A stretch of 64,000 nucleotides of DNA from Apteryx mantelli. Its lineage: Eukaryota > Chordata > Aves > Apterygiformes > Apterygidae. The stretch covers positions 136,456,288-136,520,287 of the forward strand of contig NC_089978.1 of assembly GCF_036417845.1 (NCBI RefSeq), given 5' to 3'. The notes beneath the pieces were generated by a model. That model ran no database searches, was not told the DNA's origin, and saw only the letters and a list, made by a program, of their open reading frames with translations. The position numbers were made by a program, and so were the translations under genes. Positions 1-11,760 of this stretch are shown in pieces; position 1 is the stretch's first letter; each line of letters starts with the position of its first letter.

Positions 1-966
1 TTAATAGAGTAGAAAGAAATTTTATAGATGAGAACATCCAAAGTTCTCCAAAAACTCCCCTAAAGAAAACAGGGAGCTCCTCACCATTAAATACGCAATC
101 CACTGGCTTCTTTATCTTGCCATTTGACAGAATTTTCAGTCCCATATTCTGTATTGCACCAGAGATTTAAAAAACAAAACAAACAAAACATAGGAGAGGA
201 AGAATTCTACATTTCCATATAATATCTCTGCTTTGTACATTACTACAGCTATTCCAGTTCCCTCCATTTTCTTAGTCAGCCTTCAGCTCTTCTTCCCTCC
301 TTCCTCCAGTCTTTCCTGAGGTCTTTTCCTACAGGTCACGGAAGCTAGAGCAAGAACAATGACTCCACAGTGTGGCTGGCTGTCCCACTTGCTGTCATCT
401 GTGTGAGCGGCAGACAGCCCAAGAACCAGTCTGATTGACTAGCCCATAGCAGCACCTTGTATTAGCTGCATGGAGCAAGCCACAAGGCACAAGGTTATGT
501 TCCAATTCTGGTGCTAAAATGAGAGCTGAACTCTTCAAGATCTTGATGACTCATTAGTGTTAGTTGTGGGGTTTTTTTTAATTTGGAAGAAAAAAAAACA
601 AAACAATTCCCAGCTCTTCTTGCAACTGCAGGACTCAAGACTCAGTATGCAAACTTGCAGGCTCAAATTCAATCCTAAGGGCTACTCCGCTATGTTCACT
701 GGAATTGTTTTAGAGATTAATTTGCTCCAGACGTCTAGGACAAAATGTGTCTGACAGCTTTTATTGCTGGCAGCAAAGCATGAGCCAACTGGGTGCAATT
801 TTGATTTATCCATAGTGAATATGGAATGACTTAGGCAATGTTAATAGAGATTATCTGAAGAACAAGCTCTCCAGCACTAACAGCTTCCCTAGCTCTTCCA
901 GACAGCTCTCCCTCACTGCACATGCTACACAACTTCTCAGCTGAAGAACAGCTTGCAGGAACCTAC
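1..966. other. A2ML1-like intron 15 sequence, nothing recognised
   Basis: I searched the minus strand for the next A2ML1 exon (family DVGLKILSNAKIKKP) and saw no convincing match. The bait-region and thioester exons must lie beyond the window or be lost. Only a short A-rich tract near 590 is notable. Confidence 0.5.
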
Positions 967-1146
967 CTTGAGAAAGCTAAAGTCAGCTGGTTGATTAAAC
1001 CACATGATAGGATATCTTCTGCATTCTACGGGCAGAGGATCAATGATAGGTATTGGAAGTGACATCACTCCTGGTACAGAGCAGTCAATGTTCTCATCAA
1101 CTTCATAGGGATAACCCCCATTTTGGGAGGAGAACATACCATGCAC
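967..1146 (-). pseudogene. A2ML1: A2ML1-like exon 15 (intact, just before the bait region)
   Basis: 180 nt (60 codons) between ttctgcag and gtaggt. It reads VHGMFSSQNGGYPYEVDENI, then PIPIIDPLPVECRRYPIMW and ADFSFLK, matching A2ML1 VYGMFPFWYGHYPYQVAEYD, FPQPLIDPMPQ..RSIIW and DLFSFFR. This is the last exon recognised before the left window edge. Confidence 0.9.
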
Positions 1147-2419
1147 CTGCAGAATCACACACAAGGGTCAAGAAAACTGAACAAAAGGCTCACACTAGAC
1201 GCAAGACATGATAGACTGCCTCTCAACCATCACTCTACAAATTCAGCTTTACATTCTAAAGTCTTTCAAACACCAGCACCCCATCATTTACTGCCACCTC
1301 AAAACCTGAATGGGTCATTCTTTAATCAAGATCAGCAGTTTTTAAAGGGCAGAATTTTAGTGTCTTCTAATCACATTTCAGTAGATTTGCCAAAGGGATC
1401 AAAGTCTGTGGAAATCTAGAGTTTTTGCCTCTTGTCCCCAGTAAAAATTTTTTAAACTACTGACTAAAATACTGAGGTCTCTAAGATACAAAGTATCTTT
1501 TAATTCTATAAAATTTGATTAAGAAGTCAGCAGTTATAAAGAAAAGAGAGACTAGACTTCATATCTGCCACTGAAGAGGAGTATGCTGTGCAAGATCAGC
1601 AGTGATCTGCTCTGTATGGCTGCTACATGGCCAGTCAGTCAGTAGATGAGTATTGTTTAATAGAGAGCAAACTGTTCTCAGCCAGTCAGAATACACACTG
1701 CTTCTTGCCCTAGCTAGAAGTACAGAGACAGAGAAAACAGATTATAAGGGTAAGGAAACAGGATACTTGGACAGGGGAGGTTACAATGAAGTAGAAAGGT
1801 GTAGACATGTAAGATACAAATCCCAAAGAAGTCAAGCTGTCTTAGTTTTTGCTAGTTTTGGAACAGGTTGGTTTAAAAATAAGCCTTTTTAGAAGTCTGT
1901 TTAAAATTATAACAGACATATGCTGAATTCTAAATAATCTTTTAGAATACAGTCAAGTAGTTAAAATTAAAAATGAATAAAGCCCTACATATTTCCTGCA
2001 GTGTTTTGAAGATCAAACTACTAAGCAAGTAGAAGTCATTAGCAAAACTCCAGAAAACAGTTTACAAAGGTGTAGAGCCAGTTTCTGACAAGAACAGTCT
2101 GTTCATGTCACCGCAGAATATTTCCTTCTTTTCTCAGTTTATTAACTGCTTCAAAGTAGTGACTAGCTTATTCAAACTGAAAGATGCTTTGGGGACTGCA
2201 AAAGCAGGAAAGCTGCTTTTCCCCTCCACATCTAGAAAAAGGAACTAGTGGTGAGGAGGTAAGCTCAATGATTTCTGAAACACTGAGGAACACAGTGACC
2301 AGAAAAAGAAAATAAATCAGTTAATTATTTTTTCAGAGATAAATCTTGCTTTGTTTAAATTGAATCCATGTAAATGTCAAACGTGTTTAGACAAGCTTTT
2401 ACTTTTTTTTTTTTTTTTT

Positions 2420-2814
2420 GAAAGACTGAGAGAGCTGGGCCTGTTTAGCCTGGAGAAGAGAAGGCTGAGAGGAGATCTTATTAACATGTACAAGTATCTG
2501 AAGGGAGGGTGTCAAGAGGATGGAGCCAGACTCTTTTCAGTGGTGCCCAGCGACAGGACGCGAGGCAACGGGCACAAACTGAAACACAGACACTTCCATC
2601 TGAACATGAGGAAAAACTTCTTCACTGTGAGGGTGACAGAGCACTGGAACAGGTTGCCCAGAGAGGCTGTGGAGCCTCCTTCTCTGGAGATTTTCAAAAC
2701 CCGCCTGGATGCGATCCTATGCAACATGCTCTAGGTGACCCTGCTTGAGCAGGGGGGTTGGACTAGATGATCTCCTGAGGTCCCTTCCAACCTCAACCAT
2801 TCTGTGATTCTGTG
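2420..2814 (+). mobile_element. CR1 LINE 3' fragment in A2ML1-like intron 14
   Basis: 5'-truncated copy of the CR1 ORF2 C-terminus ([35 protein letters not shown]) followed by the short 3'UTR and the terminal ATTCTGTGATTCTGTG. It is inserted opposite to the host gene. It is directly preceded by 17 Ts at 2403-2419. Its close similarity to the copies at 19.5 and 54.2 kb points to a fairly recent insertion. Confidence 0.95.
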
Positions 2815-3361
2815 TAATGCAAAACACCTAAGGTAGCTTTATTTAATGACAAATTGTAAGTGCTGAGGGATTTGTGCATTAACTGAATTCTAGCCTCCAT
2901 TAAGCTGTACTGGAATGCATTGAGAAACAAAAACTGACACTTACCTTGTTATTTTCTCATCATGACAAAGTGATAAAAGTGAAGAATCTAAACAAAATAT
3001 TAACCTAACAGGGTTGATGAAATGTGCACAGCCGTAACACGTCTGAATAGCAAAAATAGTACAAAATGCAATGTAAACTATATTTATTCAACGTATACTG
3101 CTTACTAGCCCAAAAGAATATGAAATAGTTTTAAAAAAGGCTTCTTATTTGTTCATTTCAATATATTCTAAGGAATGATTTACAGCACTTCAAATTGCAT
3201 CAGTTCATCTCAGAGGCATTGCAGTTCCAACCCTGTCTCTTTTCCCAGCCCAGACACCTGATGTTCATTAATTAGCTCAGCTCCCTCTACAGCTCCATGC
3301 AGTTTTTCTATCTTTTCTCCCTATCCTGCTGTCTCACCACCACTCACACCCAGCCACTCAC

Positions 3362-3510
3362 ACTGCTGTTGGAGAGTTCATTTCTGGCCTTGGGAGCAGC
3401 ATGGGCTGATCCACAGCATGCACAGCACAGAGTGAGTGCGGAGCTGCCTTCATGTGGAAATTCACTGTTGTCCCTGGCAGATCTTGCCGTTGGGAGCAAC
3501 TCAGGGTGAC
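3362..3510 (-). pseudogene. A2ML1: A2ML1-like exon 14, frameshifted
   Basis: 149 nt between gctgtag and gtgagt. It reads VTLSCSQRQDLPGTTVNF, then HMKAAPHSLCAVHAVDQ and PMLLPRPE, matching VSLGFSPSQQLPGAEVEL, QLQAAPGSLCALRAVDES and VLLLRPD. The end ELSNSSV (family ELSNRSV) is in another frame. The length is not a multiple of three although both neighbouring phases are 0, confirming an indel near RPE. Confidence 0.85.
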
Positions 3511-3716
3511 CTACAGCAGCAGATTCCAACAGGGAAAAAGACAGTGGCCTGAGAGCAAACAGATGGAAAAAAAAAGAATGCATTAGAAAGAAAAAACAGT
3601 CAGAGGAAAGGTAATGGCCTGGCTGTAGTTCCTCCAGTGCTTCAGCTGAGCTCTCTGTGCTATGCCAGTAATAAAATGTCTGTCCCATTCTTTCCTCTCC
3701 TTTCTGCACCTCTTAC

Positions 3717-3841
3717 CCCCCAACCTGCTTCAGTGTAAGCCTCACCTCCTCTATCAAGGAACATGGTGTAAACCATCAGTGAGGGGTTGGGAGCAGAGTG
3801 GGAGGAGCAGGTGAGATGGCTGGAGAAAGAGCCCTTCAGAC
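3717..3841 (-). pseudogene. A2ML1: A2ML1-like exon 13, open, diverged 3' end
   Basis: 125 nt between ttcccag and gtaaga. It reads GLKGSFSSHLTCSSHSAPNP then SLMVYTMFLDRGGEA, against GLKASFSLSLTFTSRLAPDP and SLVIYAIFPSGGVV. The last third (TEAGWG) no longer resembles the family and is about seven residues short. The frame is preserved into exon 14. Confidence 0.75.
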
Positions 3842-4026
3842 CTGGGAAAAGGGAAGAGTAAGTGAGTGTCTATCAGTGAGATCTAACTCTGTTCCCTCCT
3901 AAAGACAGAGTCTTTCCACTACCCACTGAGACATGCCTTCCTCAGTTATCTCCTCTAATTTTGAGTTGTTCCCTGCATTCAAAGGGCCCAGCCTACCTTA
4001 CTTTGGAAGTGAATTTTAGGACTTAC

Positions 4027-4090
4027 CAATGTCCTTCTTGATATCAATGTGGTTTTGACCATCCACAATGAACCTGCCATCCCCCACCAC
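4027..4090 (-). pseudogene. A2ML1: A2ML1-like exon 12 (intact)
   Basis: 64 nt between ttttctag and gtaagt. It reads VVGDGRFIVDGQNHIDIKKD, matching A2ML1 LIGKGSLVMEGQKHLNSKKK. Phase 0 to 1, consistent with both neighbours. Confidence 0.85.
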
Positions 4091-4507
4091 CTAGAAAAGT
4101 AGCACAAGAAGTGTTCAGTTGAAACCTCCCCTCTCAAACTCTTCCACATCCCTTCACACTCTACTAGTGCTGGACAAGATTCAGTGAAATCAGGCAACAA
4201 GAACTGAAGCAGCAGGGAAAAACACCTGTGGATATTTACAAAATTAGTTCAAAGGTCACAACAAGTTACTATGGGTAGGAGAAAAGCAGAATCAATAGTG
4301 GGAGAGGGGTAGAGGGATGCTGCAAAACCAGAGAACAGTTGACTATATCTAATGATTGTCTTCAGGGCTGTCTGGGTTAAGCACAGACCATGAAAGCTAC
4401 AATCAAGACCAGATTTACTACTGCCCTCAACAGCTTGACTTCAGCCGCCACTACCTCACTCAACACACACACACATACTCCACCCACTATGCCCACAGGG
4501 TGCTCAC

Positions 4508-4735
4508 AAAAAAGGAGAAGAGGATTGCTTCATCCCTTCCCAGGTCCACAGGGTCAGTACTGCAATCCACCCAGACTTCCTGCTCCTGGGCGCAGGCCAG
4601 CACCCCATGCAGTCCCCTGACTTTGAGGTAACTTTTGGTGCTGCTGTAGTATGGCTGCAGATGTAAATAGCCATTCCAATAAAACAGGCTGTTTGCCCCC
4701 AACTTATACACAGGTTCCTCATTTACAAGCTTCCC
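4508..4735 (-). pseudogene. A2ML1: A2ML1-like exon 11 (intact)
   Basis: 228 nt (76 codons) between cctttcag and gtgagc, phase 0 on both sides. It reads GKLVNEEPVYKLGAN, then YWNGYLHLQPYYSSTKSYLK and EVWVDCSTDPVD. This matches A2ML1 EGKFQMEDLVYN, YYQNAYLHLRPFYSTTRSFL and EVLVDYYIDPAD. No lesion is visible. Confidence 0.9.
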
Positions 4736-5294
4736 CTGAAAGGGAAATAAAGGCAGAAACAACTATTTGCACAGAGTGTCACAGTTTCAGATGTGATATG
4801 CATGCATTCAACCCTTTGCAGAGTGTTATCAGTGGTTCATGCACAATACAGAACCTCTGATGCTGCAGAGGTTGCCTGTCAGTTTAAGCAGAAGTCCTGT
4901 GCTGAGGTGTACCTAGATCAGTTATACCCAAAAGATTCCAGAGCTCTACAGGACCCTAGTGCAATATAGATTGCAGATCAGGTAGGCTATGTTCCCAAAG
5001 AAAAGTCTGACAGTAAGGGTGAGACTCATCTCAGCTACCGCTACCTTTAATCTTATCTGAGTTAATCCTTTAGTTTCCCTTTATAACCAGTGGAGAGAGA
5101 CACACACAGAGCACTGCTAGGGTGAGATAACTCATGCCTGAAGACAACCCTCTAGAACTAGTCAGATGCACAATATTGAGCGGCTGCTTATCTTTTACCA
5201 TTAACTCTAAAGGGAACCCAAAGTAACTAGGCCAGATATAAGTTCATACATTACACACTTCTAAAATATGTTAGATCTCCCCTCACTGAGTATC

Positions 5295-5425
5295 TAACAT
5301 TAATTATATAATTATGTTATAATTTTATGTTATAATATTATAATATTATATATAAGCAACAAATAAATATCTGCAATATCCTTTATTTATTTATTTATAT
5401 TTTATTTATTTATTTATATTTTCTT
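5295..5425. repeat. AT-rich and (TTTA)n low-complexity run
   Basis: Alternating ATTATAA tracts followed by TTTATTTATTTA blocks, lying in intron 10 of the A2ML1-like locus. Confidence 0.9.
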
Positions 5426-6139
5426 TACAATTTCTTCCACAGCCAGTGGTATTAGCCATTTTCAGAGGCACCTGTTAGAGACCAGCAAGACCTGAGAAGT
5501 CCTACATTCTGCATTCTGCTGCATGCCAATATGAAAATTCACCAGGCTGGGTTACAAGATTCATAAAGCATGGATATCAACAGCTAGACGAATACCAACA
5601 AGTGGAAGTCTTCAGCTAAGCCATTTCTTTCTAAATATTCACAGCTTGAGAAACAGACCGATAGATTTGTCTGGAGTCCAAGACCAGCCTTTTCAACTAC
5701 GCAGAGGCAATTCTTATCTGATAAAACTTCAGCAGTGCCTCTGCACATGGATGAAACTAAATCACTCAGCTGGACTGAAGAAATCCAGAAAAAAATCTGT
5801 GATTTGGGTCTGAGTTTACCCTTGGTCACTCACACAACAAAACACAGATCTCACTATGCAGTGGTAAAGACACACCAAGAGAAAAAACAAACAAACAAAC
5901 AAACAGATTTGTCTCAAACAATTTTTTTAACTGCAGGGGCTACGAAAATACAAGTCACAGAAACCACACTGTGCCAGACTTCCCTCCCCATAACTCTTTC
6001 AGGGTACACAGAGAAGAAAACTGCACTAGGTCCATTCTAAGTAGGATAGTCTTCAGATCTTCCTAAAAAGAAAATGGAGCCTATGAGGTATAGCAAAAGG
6101 CATCCTGACTTTAAACAGTGACAGAAGACAAGAGCTCAC

Positions 6140-6307
6140 CTTCAGAGAAACCTCACTACTGTTCCAGACAGCTGTATCCAGAGTGAACATAGCTATGCCA
6201 GTACTATTGGTGATGAGAATATGTTTGGACTGTGTGTTCTCAGTCTCTGTGGGTAAGGTAATTGTTTATTTCTTCATTATCATCCCATCTTGGCCTTTGG
6301 CTCTGAT
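6140..6307 (-). pseudogene. A2ML1: A2ML1-like exon 10 with in-frame stop
   Basis: 168 nt (56 codons), acceptor cctacag, donor gtgagc, phase 0 at both ends. It reads IRAKGQDGMIMKK, stop, TITLPTETENTQSK, HILITNSTGIAMFTLDTAV, WNSSEVSLK, aligned without gaps to IRVRGHDDSFLKN..TLVTDNNGLAPFTLETSGWNGTDVSLE. The TAA is at 6266-6268. Confidence 0.85.
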
Positions 6308-6590
6308 CTGTAGGAAAAAGCATAGGAGGATCATGCACAACTTTCACAAAGAAAACCTACTCTTAAGGTGAGCCTGAGAGGAGACAGCCAGACTCAGAGC
6401 TGGGCAATTTGTCCTTCCTGCCCACATGAAAACTGGGACAAGGCTCCAAACAGGCAGAAAGCATCTCCCACGAGACAAAGGAGACTTTTCAAGTCTATTG
6501 CAGTCTCTCACATCCTTGTCCCTTCATAGCAGCATTTAACAAGAACTCTGGACTTCAGAATATACCAAAGGTCCTGCCAAATATGCTTAT

Positions 6591-6700
6591 CTTCCCACTG
6601 TAAGGGTACCCTGAATGATAGTAATAGCCTGAATCTTCAAAGCTTATTGAACCAGCTTGCTCAGACATAAGGGCAATGTGGGTAGCATTTACTTCCACAC
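6591..6700 (-). pseudogene. A2ML1: A2ML1-like exon 9, open, donor mutated GT to AT
   Basis: 110 nt. It reads GVEVNATHIALMSEQAGSI then SFEDSGYYYHSGYPYSGK, closely matching GVEANATQ..MGSMTFEDTSNFYHPNFPFSGK. The exon end AAG is followed by ATAAGC where GTAAGC is expected (6589-6590). Without the donor, read-through meets a stop within a few dozen bases. Confidence 0.85.
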
Positions 6701-7066
6701 CTTCAAAAAAGAGACAAGATACACAGTGAGGCAGAGAACCAACAGAAGAGCATGCCTTGTTCTGATCCCATTATGTCATCTGATCTAGCCAGAAATAAGA
6801 AGGTGCTCATGACCTCTTATATGTAACCTCTGCCTTGAGAGGTATGTATGTGTGTGCAGTGGGAGGTTGGGAGAGCATCAGGACAATGTGTGAACGTCCC
6901 TCACTAAGAAGAAAAATCAAAGTGGACTGCCCTGTGGCAAGAAAAAGACATTACAAAAGAAAACTCCTCATCCAGCAAAACCACTCACAGCTCCAACAGA
7001 ACATCTCCCCCCCAGACACTCTTCATTCACATACATATTCGGTACAGCATAGGCCTGAGCACTTAC

Positions 7067-7191
7067 CTGTGCCAGCTTCCACCAGTGTGACTACCACATC
7101 TAGGCTACAGAGATACTGATAGTCGTTGAGGTTGAAGAGCGATGTGTCTGGAGAAACAACCAGTCTTATTAGTACAGAAAGCAGATCTGAG
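7067..7191 (-). pseudogene. A2ML1: A2ML1-like exon 8, frameshifted
   Basis: It starts in phase 0 and reaches NKTGCFS (A2ML1 DKTGCFS), then the match continues in a different frame as PDTSLFNLNDYQY and VVVTLVEAGT (VDMATFDLIGY, NIVATVVEEGT). The length of 125 nt does not satisfy the 0-to-1 phase required by its neighbours, which independently supports an indel. The acceptor choice at ctctcag is the best visible one. The donor is gtaagt. Confidence 0.75.
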
Positions 7192-7507
7192 CTGAGAGAT
7201 GAGCTCATACCCAGCAATCAGGAGGAAAAGTGACAGCTGGGCTGTGGCCCAGTTAGAACACAGCACAGTCAGGACCAGGACGTGTGGTCTCTAAAGTACT
7301 GCAGGAAGTGGGTCCACTTCTCAGAAGGAGCCATTTTTCCCCCCATAGGCCTCAGGATAGTGCTGCATACCAGGGCATTTCTGAAAGTGTCAAGTACTCC
7401 TGTTAGTTTCTGTATCTCAGCATTTTGTCCTGCCCTGCCCTGACATCTGTTTCATTTCTCTCAGCTTCTTCTACCTCTTCATTAAGTGTTCCCTGTCCCC
7501 TTCTCAC

Positions 7508-7592
7508 CTGGCCTGTGAACCCTATCACATCTATGTACCAAGCACTGGTTTTCTGACACACGGACTCCTGTACAGGTCTCCCATATACATAG
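7508..7592 (-). pseudogene. A2ML1: A2ML1-like exon 7, open but shortened
   Basis: 85 nt between ctaccag and gtgaga. It reads YVYGRPVQESVCQKTSAWY then GFTGQ against A2ML1 YTYGKP..VQVSVCQKANTYWY..LSGQ. About a dozen residues of the human segment are missing in two places, yet the frame stays open. Confidence 0.8.
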
Positions 7593-8040
7593 CTGGTAGA
7601 GAAGGAAGAACAAAAATAAGACACGTGAAAATAAGGCAATAGACTAAAAAGACCGTGGTATGAGTGCCATGCATGCAAGTTGATATTTCACTTTCATGGC
7701 TCTGCCAACACCCTTCACTTCTGTCCCACAGTTGCCCTGTTAGCCCGGCCCTGGGGTCCCCACATAGCTAATTGCCCTGCAATACAACACATCATTTTTT
7801 ACCATGCACTCTAAATAAGGAAGGCACTTACCATTGTTGGGAAGCTGCATAATAGACCAGTGTTCACAAGGAGCTGAGCACCAAAGAATGTTCTACTAGC
7901 CTCCTAAAACCTCCACAGGAATTCAGACTCCCTCAAACCACAACCTAAACCACCTCCCCTTTAAAGAGAGAAACATTTGCTGATAAACTCTCCCGCTCCT
8001 ACGACACTCCAAGCATAGCCAAGGCTTATTCAAAACATAC

Positions 8041-8125
8041 CTGCCACAGATCCTCAGTGAAAAAGTTGGATCCAGTATGAAGACCTGCCTGGGCTCAGTA
8101 ACAGTTACTTCAAATGTAGGCAACA
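8041..8125 (-). pseudogene. A2ML1: A2ML1-like exon 6 (85 nt, intact)
   Basis: 85 nt between tgtccag and gtatgt. It reads (V)LPTFEVTVTEPRQVF then DPTFSLRICG, matching VLPKFKVEVVEPKEL and ESFLVKICC. It is open and in phase with exon 7. Confidence 0.85.
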
Positions 8126-8356
8126 CTGGACAAAGTGGCATGATAGGTGAAGTTACACACAGCAGTAATTTGGTGACTATCACCCCAGTACCAACATATG
8201 TCTGTGTGTGGAAAAGGATGCAGTAAGGGCTGGAGACATCTCCTGAGTCTGGCATTAGCTCACAGGATCTGCACCAGCAAGGAAAAGACTCTCTCATGCT
8301 GGGATTTCTGTCAGATGGCCACGAAGAAGCAAGTTTCCTCTGTGTCCTGCACCTAC

Positions 8357-8554
8357 ACCAATTTTCCTTCCATGCTGTTTTCAGCCACGCTGAAGGTGCT
8401 GTAGGTATCCCTGCTGACCATGCTGATGATATATACTCTCAGGGCTAGTTCAGCTGCTAGCTGGAAGGACAGCTGGGCAATGCTTTGCTCCAGTTTCACA
8501 TTAAGCCACTGGCCAGTCCGGTTACCATCACGACCCTGCTTCCACAGACAGATT
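8357..8554 (-). pseudogene. A2ML1: A2ML1-like exon 5, frameshifted, splice sites doubtful
   Basis: It begins in one frame as NLSVE (A2ML1 YSMVE), then shifts to QGRDGNRTGQWLNVKLEQ and IAQLSFQLAAE, matching DPNSNRIAQWLEVVPEQ and VDLSFQLAPE. The end TYSTFSVAEN should continue to EEY and a donor, but the sequence runs to a TAG without a phase-correct GT. The base pair just before NLSVE is TG where the acceptor AG is expected. Both ends are therefore approximate. Confidence 0.75.
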
Positions 8555-9999
8555 CAGTGACCATCCTTCCAGTCCTACCTCACTCCCCATTCACTCCCTC
8601 TGTCCCACTCCTAGAGAGAGGAGGGCTGGGGGTGCTTTACAGGCTGGTTCTCTACAATGCCATATACTTGACCAAAGCTGCAGTACCTGTCTCTTACAGC
8701 AGAACTGTCCCAGAGGCATCAGTGTGTCCAGGGCTGATTTCAGCCTTCCCACTGGAGGGGAGAGCTGGCTTCCATCACATTTCCAGCCTTTCTCAGACCT
8801 GGGACTAGAAGAACGAAAGCTGCTAGTGCCTATTACATGGGGCACCTGCATTCAGTTCTGTGTCACTGCCTTAGCCTTTCCCAAGGATCAGAGAGGACTG
8901 AATTCTGCTTCATTCCTCTCCAAACACAAGGGCCAATGTTCCTCTCTGCAGAAAAAAAGATTTGGGACATTAGCAACCCCACCACAGTGATTCCTCTGGG
9001 CAGCAGGATGGAGGAGAACTGGAGAAGCAGTATCCCTGCAGGCTCGTCTGCTGCATGGAAGATGGTTTCTTTTCCCTGGCCCATTCTGCTCCAAGACAGC
9101 AGAAGGATGAGACCTCTGGGTGACCTTCCAGAAGACTACTGCTTTACACTTCAAAAGATCCTAGTTTCCAGCAGACAGCTTGCCATCCTGGCTAGGTGAG
9201 CCACTGCCCACCGCGGACATGCAAAACAGCTCTGTCTGATCTTCTAATCTGGAGTAGGAATAATGGAAAATAAAGGCATCTCATAGTTACTCACCCTCAG
9301 CTCCACCAGCAGGTACTAGAAATAAAAAAACAGGTTTCTCATTAGCTCCTTGAAACCCTTTTATGTAATACAGTGTGGCATAAAGACCCAGATGCAGTTA
9401 CTGTAACAGTCAAACCCTCACAGTCATGCTGATTCAGCTATCTCAGGAGGATGAAAAACATCCAGTTAAGAACCATTTTCTCAAAATTCCCCACCATCAT
9501 CCTTTATCTTCCACCAGCCTCACATCCACAGGGCCTGTCTGGAAAGGTTAGTTCAAACTGCTTTCTTCCATTTTGCTGGCAGGCACTCCATGTTATTTTA
9601 TGCAAATAGATCTCAAACTGTTTCCTAGGAACTCACTTGATACCCTGGAGTGGTTCTTAGGGTCAAAAAGGAAGGAGGTGTGCTGGAGTGCAGTAGCATA
9701 AGGCCAGAGGCTGGCAGTTCTTGCAAGCCATCCACTTCTGGTTTAGAATTGGTTCTGAGTTGGGTTATATCCAGGGGTAAGTTTACAGAAGAGATCTGAG
9801 TCTTTACTCAGGTTTGATTATGAATTCCTGCAGCCACTCAAGAATGCTGGATTTGTGGTTCCTAAAGAATAAAATGCCCTGCCCAAGATCAAAAGCAGAG
9901 AGCTGCATCCCTAACATGCCATCTTATATAAACCCAATTTAAGTCTCCTGTTATTCCTCATTATTATTCTCCCCACCCTTTCTCCTTTACATTCCTCAC

Positions 10000-10052
10000 C
10001 TTATCATTCAACAGGACAAAATTGCTGTTCAGAGTGACAGTTCAAAACTGTA
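10000..10052 (-). pseudogene. A2ML1: A2ML1-like exon 4 (53 nt) with in-frame stop
   Basis: Exactly 53 nt, with acceptor ccattgcag and donor gtgagg. It reads (V)QF-stop-TVTLNSNFVLLNDK against A2ML1 VYFRIVTMDSNFVPVNDK. The stop TGA at 10042-10044 replaces the Arg codon, fitting a CGA to TGA (CpG decay) change. Confidence 0.85.
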
Positions 10053-11760
10053 CTGCAATGGAAGAAAGCAAATAAGATATATGTGAGCATAACCATCAAG
10101 CACAGAGTCAGCCCTTTCCACCCTCACCCAGAACGTACCCCAAAATCGAGGTGTCTTTTCATGACATTCCCTTAGGCATCGTGCCTTATTTCTCCTAAGA
10201 TCTGAGGGCATAACATGTTCCTGAGGATACAAATTGGGAAAAAATGTAAAGAAAGGAGAATATGAATCTAAGAGAGACTCTGAGGGAGAAAGGGAGGTGC
10301 TGAAATGTCCCACTCTGTTGCATGTGATCCTTAAAAAATGAACTTGAAAGAGCTGAGAGATTGGATTGCAGCATTGCAAGAAAGGTGTTAAACCAGCGCT
10401 ATGAAGACTGGTGTATTGCCCAGGACCACGTAAGGAGAACCACTTCCTTTGAACAGGCTCTAACTCAGTTACAACCCATGCAACCTCTCAAAAAGTTAGC
10501 TGGAAAAAGATTGTTGCAAATAAATCAAACTTTGAATAAATCATATATAACGGCCAATACAAGGTATCAAAATAAGGTTTGCACACACTGCCAAAGATGC
10601 AGCCCATAACTATTTGTGTAGTCGTCTTCACAAAATCATGTACGGATATTGATTAGCTACCATAGGTCTGTACACATACATGTGCATGTGCTTGCAAATA
10701 CCTGCATGTACGTAACAAGGCAGAAAAGTCCACAGGTACATATGGACAAACTGTAATTAGGCACAGTTCTGTACACAAAATTAGTCCTGATAAGAGGAAA
10801 TTTTAAGTTGACTGGGCACTGTTAACTCTAACAGGCCTTGCTCAAATCTTCCAAAGGTCCTTCTTGTGCAAGCAGAAAGGAACCATTTGAAATATCTTTT
10901 ACTTCAGGTTATCTATCTTTCAAAGCCATGGTAATGATTCAACAAATAATGATAACAGTTCTTATTGCAAAATGAATAAAAGACATAAGGTCTTGAAAAA
11001 AGATGCTAATCAAATATTTATTTCAATAATAGAATCATGCCACCTTCAGGGGAGAGAATGTGGGTGTGTAGTTTTCCAATAATTATAATTAGAGTAAACT
11101 GCACGCATTAAGTGTAGCTGGAGTGTTTACTGCTGAAGAGGTAATTTTGGATAGGCCAGACATTATTGAAGTACTGGACAGTATTAAAAAAAAAAAAAAG
11201 ATACACCAGCTACAAATAGAAAAGAAGAGTTTTCTAGACTTGATGTAACAAGGAAAATATTCTTTGACAAAAATGATTTAGGGAGCTTGAATACAACTAA
11301 CAAATATAAGATGAAGGTCTTCTGATAGGTGACAGACAGTTGCCAGGTAGGTTCCCAGCATTTCTAAAAAAGGTGAGAGTGCATCATGGCATTTGAAATC
11401 TAGGGCAACAAAGGTAGTGAGTTCATTAAGGTTCTTGACCATTCCTTGATGGAATTTGTGTGGATACCCAGGATGATGTTTCCTGGAGCCCACTTAAGAT
11501 CAGTGCTTATAAACCTAACAAGTCTGCATCGGAGAAACTGTAGAGTGGGTTGGTACAATTTTTTAGAAACAAGCCTTCAGTAGCAGTAAAGTATGAACTG
11601 GCAATCAAGCGTGATTTCTTCACTAAAATCCAGGGCCAAGGCAATTATTATAGCAGCTGGGCAATCCAAATCACAAGTCTCTATATTGATGTAGTGAGGA
11701 TTTGCACACCATCAGGAACACTCTCTCAACCCTCCTCACAGCTTACCTTTATAGGCTTAC

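Noticed and set aside
2403-2419. Poly(T) run before the first CR1 as a retrotransposition tail
   Set aside because: CR1 does not end in poly(A), and the run is at the 5' truncation side. More likely a pre-existing tract or insertion-site feature.
8591-9199. Dense overlapping frames on both strands
   Set aside because: They fall in the intron between A2ML1-like exons 4 and 5, on both strands alike, with no homology. Due to locally higher GC.
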